A stretch of DNA of 64,000 nucleotides. It comes from WTAW01 sp964406575. GTDB lineage: Bacteria > Acidobacteriota > Aminicenantia > Aminicenantales > Aminicenantaceae. The DNA lies in NCBI GenBank assembly GCA_964406575.1, contig CAYOSH010000019.1, forward strand, positions 18,348-82,347, given 5' to 3'. Made by a program: the position numbers and the translations under genes. The notes under the pieces were generated by a model. That model made no database searches. It worked only from the letters and a program-made list of their open reading frames with translations, and was not told the DNA's origin. Below, piece after piece: positions 35,307 through 44,642 of the stretch (position 1 is the stretch's first letter; the number at the start of each line of letters is the position of its first letter).

Positions 35307-36311
35307 CTACCTGTACTTATCCAATTCCGTTTTTTCTCCGATGATCTGCAGCATCTCTTTATAAAGCTCAAGCCGCCAATCTGGAGTGCCAGAGACAGGA
35401 TTCTCTTTAAAGAGCGGATAGTTCTCCCTCATTCTGTCCGCTGCTGACAGATTGACTGTGGCCAGGACAATCTCCTCCTTCATCTCGCTCGCAGGCCCTG
35501 CATAAAACTTCACTTCGTGGGCCTCCTCGGCAGGTCCAAGAACAAAACTGGCTCCAGGAAACTCTGTCCAACGCTCTTTTCCTACAATGTTGGAGCTGGC
35601 CATGAACATCATATTCTCGATGGCGCGCGCTTTTATTTGGTTGATGTAATAGGGCTTCCATCCTGTGAAGGGTCCGAGTGCAGTGATGTGGACATAAAGG
35701 CGCGCACCCAATGCCGCATAATATCTTGGAAGTTCGGGAAACATATACGTATCGTAACAAATCCCAACCCCTACCAATCCCCAGGGCGTGTTAAAGGCAA
35801 ACGGTTTCTCTCCTTTTTTGCACCATCTCATCTCGTTACCGAAAGGCATGAGCTTGGCATACGACCCGATGATTCCTTCAGGCCCGATGACCGCTGCAGA
35901 GTTGTAAAACAGCTCCGGATCTTCGTGCGATTTTTCCGGCATTCCAAAGATCACATAAACGCCATATTTGCGCGTCAATTCGGCCACAGCATTCGTCGAG
36001 GGCCCCGGGATAGTTTCCGCGTTCTCCTTGTGCATTTTATTTCGCGGGCCATTATCATAGCCGGTCAAAGCAAGCTCTGGAAAAAGGATGATATCCGCAC
36101 CGCGCTTTGCCGAAGCAGTGATATACCCTTCGATCCGCGTAAGGTTCTGTTCCTTGTTTCCCCATTCCGTCTTGAAGTTCACACATGCGATCGTCACCAC
36201 ATCAGCTCTATCAGTGGGGACTTCTGAAACGAGAAATGCACATAAAACAACAAAAAAACCAAGAGCCGTAAATATCCACCGTCTCTTAATGTTCTTTTTA
36301 GCCATACGCAT
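35307..36311 (-). CDS. Membrane-anchored or exported carbon-nitrogen hydrolase (nitrilase superfamily)
   Basis: The 334-residue protein starts at the ATG at 36311 after GGAGGG; a hydrophobic segment (FTALGFFVVLCAFLVSEV) makes it exported or anchored. The catalytic triad is plain: Glu in ILFPELALTGYDNG, Lys in SYAKLMPFGNEM and Cys in GVGICYDTYMFPEL. Members hydrolyse amides or nitriles of small compounds, usually in the cytoplasm, so the export signal is unusual. It may remove ammonia from peptides or amides outside the cell. Single gene. Confidence 0.88.
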   Translation of the reverse strand: MRMAKKNIKRRWIFTALGFFVVLCAFLVSEVPTDRADVVTIACVNFKTEWGNKEQNLTRIEGYITASAKRGADIILFPELALTGYDNGPRNKMHKENAETIPGPSTNAVAELTRKYGVYVIFGMPEKSHEDPELFYNSAAVIGPEGIIGSYAKLMPFGNEMRWCKKGEKPFAFNTPWGLVGVGICYDTYMFPELPRYYAALGARLYVHITALGPFTGWKPYYINQIKARAIENMMFMASSNIVGKERWTEFPGASFVLGPAEEAHEVKFYAGPASEMKEEIVLATVNLSAADRMRENYPLFKENPVSGTPDWRLELYKEMLQIIGEKTELDKYR

Positions 36312-36481
36312 AGGATTCCCTCCATTTAAGACCATTATATACCAATTGAACAAGGTCACTATTTACAGATCTCTGTTCACGAGTGATTCGCCTCTAGCGA
36401 CGATACTCTGCTCAATGAAGACTTTTCATTTGTCCTGCGCCACATGGGATTTGTCATAGCTAACTGGCCATTTACCAACGC

Positions 36482-38740
36482 TCAATCCGGATGCGAGATA
36501 AACCGTTCGAAAAATTCGAAGATCCGATTGAGGCGGTCCATGCGTCGCATCGGATTGCCTGAGCGTGACAGTTCATGTCCTTCATTGGGGTATCGCACAT
36601 ATTCAACAGGCCGATTGAGGATCTTCAGGCTTTTGTACAGAAGTTCGGATTGGATGATTCCGGTCCGGTGGTCTTCATCGGAATGGATGATGAGCAGAGG
36701 TGTCTTTATGTTCTCGACAAAGGTCTGGGGAGAATTGGCATCCATAAATTTGCGTGCCTCCTCATCCCATGGATATCCGCCATAATGATTGGGGACCAGT
36801 CGCCATGCCCGGCCTTCACCCAAAAACACGGCAAGTTCATAAACACCTCTCTGGGCAACTGCCGCTTTAAACCGGTGATCCTGGGAGACGATCCAGGCGG
36901 TCATGTACCCGGCATAACTTCCACCGGTGACCACTTGTTGTCCCGGGTCGACCCAATCCAATTTTGCCGCCTCACTGCAAACAGCCAGGATATCCGATGC
37001 CGGCCCTGTTCCCCAGTCGCAGTAGTTGGCCTTCTTGAATTCAAAACCGTAGCCTCCGCTCCCGCGCGGATTACAGTACACAACACCATAACCCCTGCTT
37101 GTGAGGAGCTGGAACTCATGCCACATGGTGAATTCTCCCGGCCCCCACATCGCCGAAGGCCCCCCGTGGATCTCGAGCACGAGGGGATACTTTTTCCCCG
37201 GCTGACGATTCGCCGGCTCCATTACCCAGTACTGCACCATAGAACCATCAGGACGGGAAAGCCATTTTTCTGCAGGAAAAACAATCCTTTTGTTCTTAAT
37301 CCAATCCCCATTGAATGAGGTCAGCTGTCTGGCATTTTTTCCATTCGCATCAGCCAAATAGAGCTCAATCGGATTCCTCACCTCAGTCAAGGCATAGACA
37401 AGCCTGTTTTCCTCCAGATCATAATCCTGAACACCTCTGGCACCTCCGATCAATTTCTCCACGATCTTATCTTTGATCGAGATCCTGAATAAAGGAAAAG
37501 CACCCTGATCCGGTGCACTAAAATAGACGGACTTCCCATCCGAAGACCACAGATATCCACTGACGCTCTTGTCGAAATCAAACGTCAATGGCTGGGGATC
37601 ACCGCCATTCGTTTCGACAGTCGCTAATTGACGCATACTATAACCGGGTTCTCGCTCATCCTGAGCCATAAAAAGGATCGTCCGACCATCCGGTGAATAC
37701 CCCGGCGCCATCACTCTGTAGTTTTCCCAGTCCAGAAAAAGCCTTGGATCAGTCCCATCAGAATTCATGATCCAGAGATCACTATCCTGATTCCGGTCAG
37801 GATGATCTTCGTATTTGACAGACGAACATACGATCTGTGATCCATCCGGAGACCAATCAGGCCCCTGGAAATTTTGGAATCCGTGTGTGATCGGCAACGC
37901 TTTTGCGTCAGCTTTCGCATCGACCACAAAAAGATGAGAATAAGAGATTTGAGTCTGTAACGAACGCTCTGCCTGAAGGTTGAGACGGTTGAAGACTCGC
38001 GGGTCGTTTTTGCTGGCATTCTTGGCCAACCAGGCCCGTATCTCCTCTAATGTTCCGTCGGGATTGGCCACAACGCTCTCGTTAATTTCACTTTCTTCCA
38101 CATTCTTTTGTTCTCTATTGTTTTCTTTCTCATCTCCTTTCTGTTCCAGTTTTTCTTTCTTCTGCTTTTCTATCTTTTTCCAGTTGGGTGCATCCTCAAA
38201 ATCCCGTCCGGGACGTTCATAATTCCAGGTCGGCTCTCCATCGATCGCCCATTCCGGAATCGTCGAAGAGAACAAAATCTTCTGCCCATCCGGTGACCAA
38301 TGAGGATTCGAAGCGCCAAATTCCGCATCCGTTACGCGGAAGGCTTCCCCTCCTCTGAGGGGTAACACCCAGATCTGCGGCTTTTTGTCGTGCTGCCGAA
38401 CGAAAGCTAAACGAGATCCATCCGGAGACCAAGCGGGCGAACCATCATTTCGATCGCCGAATGTTAACTGAATAGGAACGCATGCCCCTTTAAGATCGAT
38501 CATCCACAAGTGCTCATAATATCTGTATTCGTCACTACCATTTTTGTCTTCCTTTCCCATGGAAATCAGCACGAACACCACTCTGCTTTCATCAGAGGAT
38601 ACGTCAATCTGATTCATGGCCTTGAGTTTAAGTAGATCGGTCGTCAGGATCGGTTCAGTCCCATCCTGTGCAAAAAGAATCGCGGCGCAGAAAACCAGCA
38701 CAACGAAAATAACTGGAAAGGATTTGCTCTTCAGAGGCAT
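36482..38740 (-). CDS. S9 family prolyl oligopeptidase-type peptidase
   Basis: The 752-residue protein has a signal peptide (about residues 1-25), a propeller of PD40/TolB-like repeats (PAWSPDGSRLAFVRQ, PHWSPDGQKILFSS, PDWSPDGSQIVCSS, APGYSPDGRTILFM) interrupted by a Lys/Glu-rich insert near residue 200, and a C-terminal alpha/beta hydrolase. The triad is Ser in VTGGSYAGYMTAW, Asp in IIHSDEDHRTG and His in YPNEGHELSRSG. It cuts short peptides, often acyl- or dipeptides. AAGGAG lies 6 nt before the ATG. Confidence 0.93.
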   Translation of the reverse strand: MPLKSKSFPVIFVVLVFCAAILFAQDGTEPILTTDLLKLKAMNQIDVSSDESRVVFVLISMGKEDKNGSDEYRYYEHLWMIDLKGACVPIQLTFGDRNDGSPAWSPDGSRLAFVRQHDKKPQIWVLPLRGGEAFRVTDAEFGASNPHWSPDGQKILFSSTIPEWAIDGEPTWNYERPGRDFEDAPNWKKIEKQKKEKLEQKGDEKENNREQKNVEESEINESVVANPDGTLEEIRAWLAKNASKNDPRVFNRLNLQAERSLQTQISYSHLFVVDAKADAKALPITHGFQNFQGPDWSPDGSQIVCSSVKYEDHPDRNQDSDLWIMNSDGTDPRLFLDWENYRVMAPGYSPDGRTILFMAQDEREPGYSMRQLATVETNGGDPQPLTFDFDKSVSGYLWSSDGKSVYFSAPDQGAFPLFRISIKDKIVEKLIGGARGVQDYDLEENRLVYALTEVRNPIELYLADANGKNARQLTSFNGDWIKNKRIVFPAEKWLSRPDGSMVQYWVMEPANRQPGKKYPLVLEIHGGPSAMWGPGEFTMWHEFQLLTSRGYGVVYCNPRGSGGYGFEFKKANYCDWGTGPASDILAVCSEAAKLDWVDPGQQVVTGGSYAGYMTAWIVSQDHRFKAAVAQRGVYELAVFLGEGRAWRLVPNHYGGYPWDEEARKFMDANSPQTFVENIKTPLLIIHSDEDHRTGIIQSELLYKSLKILNRPVEYVRYPNEGHELSRSGNPMRRMDRLNRIFEFFERFISHPD

Positions 38741-38929
38741 GGAGATCTCCTTTTTTGCAAAGTAGAACCATTATAAAAAAAGGAAGCTCGATTGTTAATC
38801 GTTAAATTATTATAACGATGTAGCGTCCGTTCCGGGAGCTAAATGTGGAATTGATATTCAGACATATATCTAGGATAGGTATGTAGGATCCCAGAATGGA
38901 CAGGGGCACAAATGCACTATTGATTTGTA

Positions 38930-38954
38930 GGGCCCGTTCCCCGAATGGGCCGTT
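38930..38954. repeat. Dispersed intergenic repeat (family B)
   Basis: GGGCCCGTTCCCCGAATGGGCC: the ends GGCCC and GGGCC pair around an 11-nt loop. With the preceding GTA it is nearly identical to the minus-strand copy at 40963-40984. Confidence 0.6.
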
Positions 38955-39028
38955 TTCAAGTCACAGAACACTTGAATCACAGAGTCACTCACTTGAGATA
39001 TAAGTGGGGAGATGAGTTGTATGGAGCG

Positions 39029-39376
39029 TTATTGATCAAGGAGATGGGCATTGAGGGCTAACACACCATTGGGAGGCACATCCACAAATTCCAACCCAGC
39101 CTCAAACACTTCATCACTGGGCATGACTCTCACCCATCTCACCTTTCCAACTAAGGTGATCGCTTCGTAGTGTCCCGCTAATAAAAGCTCCAGAGTGACT
39201 TTGGAATCCACAGGAAGAAAGGTATCACCTGAGATCATAGTGCCGTTCAAAGAGATATTTCGGGTGAGGCAGTGCGTAATCTTTCTGAATTTTTGGGGTT
39301 CCTCCTCTATCAAGACACTGAAGGTAACCTGATTTTCTTCCTCTACTCTTAGGTCTCTTCGCCTATCTAATGTCAT
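39029..39376 (-). CDS. PilZ domain protein
   Basis: The 115-residue single-domain protein has the c-di-GMP-binding motif R-x3-R at residues 6-10 (DRRRDLRVEE) and a second motif NISLNGTMIS in place of D/NxSxxG. It ends with the typical GLEFVDVPP segment. Such proteins bind cyclic di-GMP and change partner activity. No c-di-GMP enzyme or motility gene is in the window. The ribosome binding site is weak. Confidence 0.88.
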   Translation of the reverse strand: MTLDRRRDLRVEEENQVTFSVLIEEEPQKFRKITHCLTRNISLNGTMISGDTFLPVDSKVTLELLLAGHYEAITLVGKVRWVRVMPSDEVFEAGLEFVDVPPNGVLALNAHLLDQ

Positions 39377-39415
39377 TAATTTCTATTTTCCATATTCCGG
39401 ACAGTTTTTGCAACT

Positions 39416-39465
39416 AAAAAAAGGGGACTGTCACTTTTTTCCAGGGACCGTTTCTCAAACGGTCT
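39416..39465. repeat. Adjoining family A and family B repeats
   Basis: A truncated family A unit (AAAAAGGGGACTGTCACTTTTTT) is followed immediately by a family B hairpin with perfectly complementary arms GACCGTTT/AAACGGTC around CTC. A degenerate copy (GCTCGTTCGGGAATTGG) continues to about 39498. The composite sits between the cyclophilin and PilZ genes. Confidence 0.6.
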
Positions 39466-39516
39466 GCTAGATTTTCTCGGCTCGTTCGGGAATTGGACTC
39501 TATAGCCAAACTCAGG

Positions 39517-40104
39517 TTATTCGATTCTGCTTATTGAAAAAATTTTAATCTTGGGGTTGAGCATCTGGCCGTCTGCGGGTTGTTTGTGGATTTTACGCAC
39601 AACATCCATGCCCTCGATCACTTTCCCGAACGCTGCAAATCCCTGCCCATCAGGATTCCTTTTGCCGCCAAAATCTAGCTCGGGCTGATCATTGATGCAG
39701 ATAAAAATCTCAGAGGATGCGGAGCCCGGCTCATCTCTCGCCATGGAAATCACACCGTCTTTGTGTTTGATGCCCGTTTTTGCCGTCGTTTCATGCTCGA
39801 TGGGAGGGAACCTCCTTTCACTCTCGCCAAATCCCAATCCTCCTTGGATAACCTCGATCTTGACATCTTTGTTGGGTTGATTGTTCATGGTCACAACCCT
39901 ATAAAAAGAAGCGCCGTCGAACAGATTGTTATCAACATACTTCAGGAAGTTTGCTGCAGTGATGGGTGCGTCACTCACATAAATTTCAACGAGGATATCG
40001 CCCAGTTCTGTATTGATCAATACCGTTGGATTTTCATTCGCAAATCCGAAAAGAGGAATTAAAAATATCGCCGAAAAGATTAATGCCCTCAATAGAAGTT
40101 TCAT
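39517..40104 (-). CDS. Exported cyclophilin-type peptidyl-prolyl isomerase
   Basis: The 195-residue protein has a signal peptide (about residues 1-22) and a cyclophilin fold: TELGDILVEIYVSDAPITAANFLKYVD, FYRVV, then VISMARDEPGSASSEIFICI and GFAAFGKVIEGMDVVRKI. It helps proline isomerisation in exported proteins. GAGGG lies before the ATG. Single gene. Confidence 0.9.
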   Translation of the reverse strand: MKLLLRALIFSAIFLIPLFGFANENPTVLINTELGDILVEIYVSDAPITAANFLKYVDNNLFDGASFYRVVTMNNQPNKDVKIEVIQGGLGFGESERRFPPIEHETTAKTGIKHKDGVISMARDEPGSASSEIFICINDQPELDFGGKRNPDGQGFAAFGKVIEGMDVVRKIHKQPADGQMLNPKIKIFSISRIE

Positions 40105-40227
40105 GTGTCCCTCAAGTTTGCAAATATTTAGTCTTACTCAAATTCATCCGATTCTAGGATATTTATTCAAGAACAGAAATTCAATAATTCATTACAAGCT
40201 GACAAAAACGGACCTGGCGCCTTTCCT

Positions 40228-40261
40228 CGTTATTATTGTTTAGTCGTTATTATTGTTTAGT
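40228..40261. repeat. 17-bp tandem duplication over a pseudogene stop codon
   Basis: TCGTTATTATTGTTTAG occurs twice head to tail. The copy nearer the gene contains the last codons and TAA stop of the frameshifted gene at 40250-40636, so the duplication lies at its 3' end. Confidence 0.7.
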
Positions 40262-40636
40262 CGCCTCCCACACACCCTTCAGGCTCATATCCGGGACTTC
40301 AAGTGTTCCGTTCATGGCACCCCCATCTACCTTTATCTGAAGATAAGAGTCAAATCCTGGCCGCCCGGACCTATGGCAACAACAGAAAAATTGAACGTCC
40401 CCTCACCCAGATTGATTTCACTGATTGGAGCCTCGATCATAGTTTCATACTGGTCAGACATGTGACCCATAAGTTTCCCATCCTTCAGGTCCAGCACCAG
40501 CGTAAGTTCATTGGAATCTCCCATCCCCTCTAGAGTGGCCAGTCCCCACCAGGTCTGCGGGTTTCTGTGCCATCATATTAAAAGATACACACAATCCCAG
40601 TGTTACGGTTAGAGCTGATCTTGTTCTGATTTTCAT
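40250..40636 (-). pseudogene. Small exported protein broken by two frameshifts
   Basis: The ATG at 40636 follows AAAGGAGG and starts a signal peptide (MKIRTRSALTVTLGLCVSF). The reading then moves frame twice. Near 40530-40540 it passes from PADLVG to TWWGLATLEGMGDSNELTLV; near 40332 it passes from LTLIFR to KVDGGAMNGTLEVPDMSLKG, ending VWEATKQ. Joined, these give a coherent lipocalin-sized exported protein of about 130 residues. The first break lies at a repeated GACCTGGT-like sequence and could be a small slip deletion; the second looks like one lost T. Function unknown. Confidence 0.7.
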
Positions 40637-41077
40637 GATGTCCTCCTTTCTTAAACTCTCTGATCCTGCCGATTTAATCAGAGTCCTACGCGGAATCCTG
40701 GAAGCTTAACAGGACCTTTCTTTCATACGCCTCCCTCTAGAAGATTGCTGACCCGGGGATAGCTGAGATTAATGATGCTAGGGAGAGGTTAGTGGCTATG
40801 ACTTCGAATCCAATAGTCCTCAGAAGATTGTTTCCTAAGGGCTATCTATCGTCGTCAGCTAAGGGCTTTATCGATTTGCACTATCAAAGGCGAATGAAGT
40901 AGTAATAACATCGACTTATTAATTTTTTTAGAATCTAATAGAAGGTTGTCCCCTTTTTTTCCTATTCGGGAACGGGCCCTACAATCAAAACCCAGGTATG
41001 CGAACACATTTGTCATTTGACAGATACTCGAGCGTTTTATAGTCTAATTAGACCACGAAAGAGATGGAGGATGCGGA
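40637..41077. other. 441-bp intergenic region with repeats and a possible promoter
   Basis: I see no coding sequence. It contains the repeat at 40944-40984 and a possible sigma-70 promoter for the arginase-like gene, TTGACA (41017-41022) and TATAGT (41038-41043), though the 15-bp spacer is short. GGAGG follows just before the gene. Confidence 0.4.
40944..40984. repeat. Half of a family A palindrome joined to a family B repeat
   Basis: GGTTGTCCCCTTTTTTT is followed by CCTATTCGGGAACGGGCCCTAC. The second part is the inverted match of the copy at 38930, and the first resembles the right end of the IS. Confidence 0.55.
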
Positions 41078-42061
41078 ATGAAGTCTCACAACATATTAAG
41101 TTGGACAATGACTGTTATTCTGTTGACGAGCATTGCAGGTTACGGACATACCATGCCTAAAGATAAAGATCCCATCAAAATCGCACTTGTTCTTCAGCCT
41201 ATTTCAGGAAGCCGCAGTGGTCCTGAGATGTCTCAGGGACCGCAGCTCATGTATGAGGGGCTCAAAAAAATGATGGCTGACATGAGAATCGAAGAAGCTG
41301 TCAAAGAAATCGTGAAGCTGACACCCGAAGAGGAAAAGGATTACGGGGCCTGGCACAGAGTGGGAATGGCCAACGGACACCTCAACGAAACCGTAGCTCG
41401 TCAGAGCAAAAAAGGCATGTTCCCCCTGGGCCTTCTGTCCAACTGCAACAGTCTGATAGGAATGCTGGCCGGGATGCAGCATTCGGGTTCGACCAGACGC
41501 CCTCTTTCGGTCGGGCTCATCTGGCTGGATGCTCACGCCGACTTCAACACACCGGAGACCACGCTGAGCGGGATGCTCGGTGGTATGCCGGTCGCCGTGG
41601 CTGCAGGCAAGTGCCTCTACAGACTGCGCCTCAAAGGCGGGCTGGAGCCTGCCATTCCTGAAAAGAACATCATCATGATGTGTGTCCGGGATATGGATCC
41701 TTTGGAAGAGGAACTGGTGCTCAACTCACACATCACCCTGATATCGACGGAGGAAATGGTCAAACTGAACCGGCGCATGAAAGTGGAATTCGAAAGCCTT
41801 TGTGACCGCGTCGATGTTGTCTACATCCATATCGACCTCGATGTGCTCGATGCTCCTGATATCCCTGGTCACACTTTTCAGGTACCGGATGGACCGAATC
41901 CGGCTCAATTGGGTAAGGCTCTCAAATACATGATGGAAAATCCAAAGGTGGGTGCACTGGGAGTCGCATCGTTCCCTATACAGGAAGAGGTCCGCGACAA
42001 GAGCTTAGGATCAACCCTAGAGGTTATCAAAGGTGGGCTCTTAGGGCTTCAAGCCCGATAA
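41078..42061 (+). CDS. Exported arginase-family (ureohydrolase) protein
   Basis: The 327-residue protein has a signal peptide (about residues 1-25), which is unusual for this family. Metal-binding blocks LIWLDAHADFNTPETT and YIHIDLDVLDAPDIPG are intact. The first block, normally GGDHS, reads LLSNCNSLIGMLAG, so the usual first histidine is missing, as in a divergent arginase-like subgroup. It may hydrolyse a guanidino compound outside the cytoplasm, or have altered metal content. GGAGG precedes the ATG. An agmatine-deiminase-like exported protein at 62316 also belongs to a guanidino-acting family. Confidence 0.8.
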   Translation: MKSHNILSWTMTVILLTSIAGYGHTMPKDKDPIKIALVLQPISGSRSGPEMSQGPQLMYEGLKKMMADMRIEEAVKEIVKLTPEEEKDYGAWHRVGMANGHLNETVARQSKKGMFPLGLLSNCNSLIGMLAGMQHSGSTRRPLSVGLIWLDAHADFNTPETTLSGMLGGMPVAVAAGKCLYRLRLKGGLEPAIPEKNIIMMCVRDMDPLEEELVLNSHITLISTEEMVKLNRRMKVEFESLCDRVDVVYIHIDLDVLDAPDIPGHTFQVPDGPNPAQLGKALKYMMENPKVGALGVASFPIQEEVRDKSLGSTLEVIKGGLLGLQAR

Positions 42062-42103
42062 ATGCTCCTATCCTGGCACGATAAAACCGGTCTATTCTTT
42101 GGC

Positions 42104-44569
42104 CTAGAACCTTGGCCTTGTAAAGCCTAAATTATCCAGGATCACGACTCCTTTGGGCATCAAATCAAAGACAAAGCGGATTTCTTTAAGACGAGATGGA
42201 TCAAAATCCGGATTCTCTTTGGCGAACGCCGTGAGCGGAAGCTCAAAGGTCTGAATGGTCGCCTCATAGTCCTTACCCCAGATGGTTCCTTCGCTTTTCA
42301 GCTTGCTGAATTTCGTCCGCATTATCGGGGGGACGGCCATAAAACGCTCCAAGGGAAGTTTCACAGAGGTTCCATCGATACCAACCAGCTCGATACTGAG
42401 CCTGACGGGTTCCCGATCCTTGTCCTCTTTAGCTTTATCCGATCCCTTCCCTTTTTTTGCTTTGTCTTCGGATCCCTTTTTTGGCATTTCCTCACCGTCG
42501 TCCAGTATCTTTTCTTGCTTCTCTCCTGCGTTGCCTTTCTTTTTATCCTTTTCCTCATCCTCAGGTTCGGGTGGTTTTTCATCTGCTTCGGCCATAGTGA
42601 ACACCAATAGGGTGTCATCTGCGATGGGATTTTCAGACCTAAAGTTCTGTGGTAATAGAATGGAATACACTCCAACCTTTTCCGATAACTCCTCTGCCTC
42701 GGGTTCCCCCCACCCCACCACAGCAGCGTTGTTCTGTTTTGTCCCCCATCGGCGAAATTCCAGGTCCTCTTCACGCCACACCGTCAAGTTCTCGCCGGAA
42801 ATGCGTCCACCCTGTATCGTCGTCGTGGTCACATCCACATCCTCATCAAAATCGCTAACAGTTATAAAATTAGAATCTTCCAGCCGGTTGATGTAAATAT
42901 CTTCGGGAAGCCAATCCCGTGCATACCGATAATCTCTAAAAATGGGGAGGTATTCGTTTTCCCCGTGAAGGGCATACTCCAAAAAGGCAGAAATGTAGAC
43001 CTTGCTGATCTTCCGCTGTTCGTCTCCGCGGAGAAGGGTCTTGCGGTTAAGGATCAGGCCCATGGGTAAACCCCAATCGTTGTCTCCCCACACGGTGTTG
43101 AACTGGCCGTGGTTGGACCTGTATGAGTAAAGTGTCGATTTGATCCAATAATTGCCATCCGTAAATTTCACACGATTGTACTGGCGTTCTCCCATAAAAA
43201 CGGAGACATCAGAATCATGCGCTCCTTGGAATACCAAGTAATTCACATTCTCGAGAGGCGTAGGTTTTCCCGCAGGTTTGTACTGCCCGTCACTGGGCGC
43301 GATCGATATTATGGCCTTGATGTCAAAATCAAAATCGAATGCCACAGTCGCATCATCTGGATAATGGGAGAGGCGGTTGAAAGAGCCTGCAATCGCTGCC
43401 GCTTCTCCGCCACGGGAGTGGCCGATCAGCCCGATGTTGTCCATATCGACCTTATTGTAGAACAGATTATCCTCAGCCTGATTCCACTCTCTCCAGACTT
43501 TGAGATGCTCAAGGAGCATCCATCCCCGTCCATCATTTTCCCCGTTCAAGCCGGCCATAAACGTGCCGTTGAAGAAATTCTCATCTACGGAAACAAAAAT
43601 AAAACCGCGGCTGGCCATAAGTTCGCCCAAATAGGAGTATCCAGGGTCCGAGAACTCTTGCATCTTGTGATTGCCATGGACGATGAGAACAAGGGGGAAA
43701 GGCCCCTCTCCCTCTGGATACCAAACGCGGCCGTTCACCGGAAATTCTTCGAAACCGAAACCCCAGTACCACTCCCGGAGCTTCATTCTCCACCCTTTAT
43801 TCCCTTTGACAAAAGGAGTCGCATCAACCGTCTCGGTTTTGAGTGTCACCTCTTCATTGAACTCACGCCGTCTCTTATCTGTGCCGCTTCCGTATGTCAA
43901 GGTTAAGATCTCATGAGACCCGGGCAGGCCGGGATTGGCAATGCCAAGCGGTTTTACAGCCACAGGTGTCTCTTTGAGCACCACAAGGTGGTTCTCGCTT
44001 CCTTTATCCACCATCCAAACGACTAATAGGATGTTTAGGGCTAAAGGAATCCCAACGGCCATACCCACAAAAACTTTTTTTTGCCAAGTCGCGAATTTGA
44101 ACTCTTTATCGAAAAGTGCGGCAATCCCTCCCCCCAGGAATGCCTGTGCCAATCCCAAAACAAGACCCAAGAGCAAAGCAAATTGAGTGGGAAAACCCAA
44201 CTGCATCAGAACACAGATGAAAACAAGGAGAGCAATCAGTCCTATCGGACCGATAAATCGGGGAAATATTGAAAGCAATTTCAAAAGAATGGCTACAGCT
44301 AACCAGATCAAGCCGGCTATGATCAGAAGGATGACAACTCCTCCAAGGATGTCTAAAATACCGGGAAATCCGGGCGTGATAAAGATACCGAAGCCTACGG
44401 CTAGAATAACAACAGCAACGATGATACCGATGGCAGCGCCCTTCCGGACCTGAGCCCTTGGTTGCATCTTGTCCCAGAGCCTCGATAGCCATCGTCTAAA
44501 CTTCCGCCAGAGGTTCGGTATTTTTTTATTCGGGCTGTATTGTTGCGTATTCGGATTGGATTCGACCAT
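42104..44569 (-). CDS. Membrane-anchored alpha/beta hydrolase with C-terminal binding domain
   Basis: The 821-residue protein has about five N-terminal helices (residues 45-200), then an exposed hydrolase: GRVWYPEGEGPFPLVLIVHG, nucleophile in NIGLIGHSRGGEAAAIAG, Asp region FQGAHDSDVSVFMG and His in SYRSNHGQFN, like chlorophyllase/PET-hydrolase-type lipases. A Lys/Glu-rich linker (about residues 660-715) leads to a beta-rich end (RLKEIRFVFDLMPKGVVILD) of the carbohydrate-binding type. GGAGGG lies upstream. It is next to, and on the same strand as, the HerA-like gene (73 nt). Substrate unknown. Confidence 0.75.
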   Translation of the reverse strand: MVESNPNTQQYSPNKKIPNLWRKFRRWLSRLWDKMQPRAQVRKGAAIGIIVAVVILAVGFGIFITPGFPGILDILGGVVILLIIAGLIWLAVAILLKLLSIFPRFIGPIGLIALLVFICVLMQLGFPTQFALLLGLVLGLAQAFLGGGIAALFDKEFKFATWQKKVFVGMAVGIPLALNILLVVWMVDKGSENHLVVLKETPVAVKPLGIANPGLPGSHEILTLTYGSGTDKRRREFNEEVTLKTETVDATPFVKGNKGWRMKLREWYWGFGFEEFPVNGRVWYPEGEGPFPLVLIVHGNHKMQEFSDPGYSYLGELMASRGFIFVSVDENFFNGTFMAGLNGENDGRGWMLLEHLKVWREWNQAEDNLFYNKVDMDNIGLIGHSRGGEAAAIAGSFNRLSHYPDDATVAFDFDFDIKAIISIAPSDGQYKPAGKPTPLENVNYLVFQGAHDSDVSVFMGERQYNRVKFTDGNYWIKSTLYSYRSNHGQFNTVWGDNDWGLPMGLILNRKTLLRGDEQRKISKVYISAFLEYALHGENEYLPIFRDYRYARDWLPEDIYINRLEDSNFITVSDFDEDVDVTTTTIQGGRISGENLTVWREEDLEFRRWGTKQNNAAVVGWGEPEAEELSEKVGVYSILLPQNFRSENPIADDTLLVFTMAEADEKPPEPEDEEKDKKKGNAGEKQEKILDDGEEMPKKGSEDKAKKGKGSDKAKEDKDREPVRLSIELVGIDGTSVKLPLERFMAVPPIMRTKFSKLKSEGTIWGKDYEATIQTFELPLTAFAKENPDFDPSRLKEIRFVFDLMPKGVVILDNLGFTRPRF

Positions 44570-44642
44570 AGATCAACCCTCCAGTGTTTTAAGCAATCTT
44601 TTCAGGCACAAGAAAAAAGAGCTATCTTTAGAGTATGCTCGT

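Noticed and set aside
40795..40830. A TTCGAATC sequence suggesting a tRNA T-arm
   Set aside because: The bases on both sides do not pair, and no acceptor or anticodon stem can be found around it.
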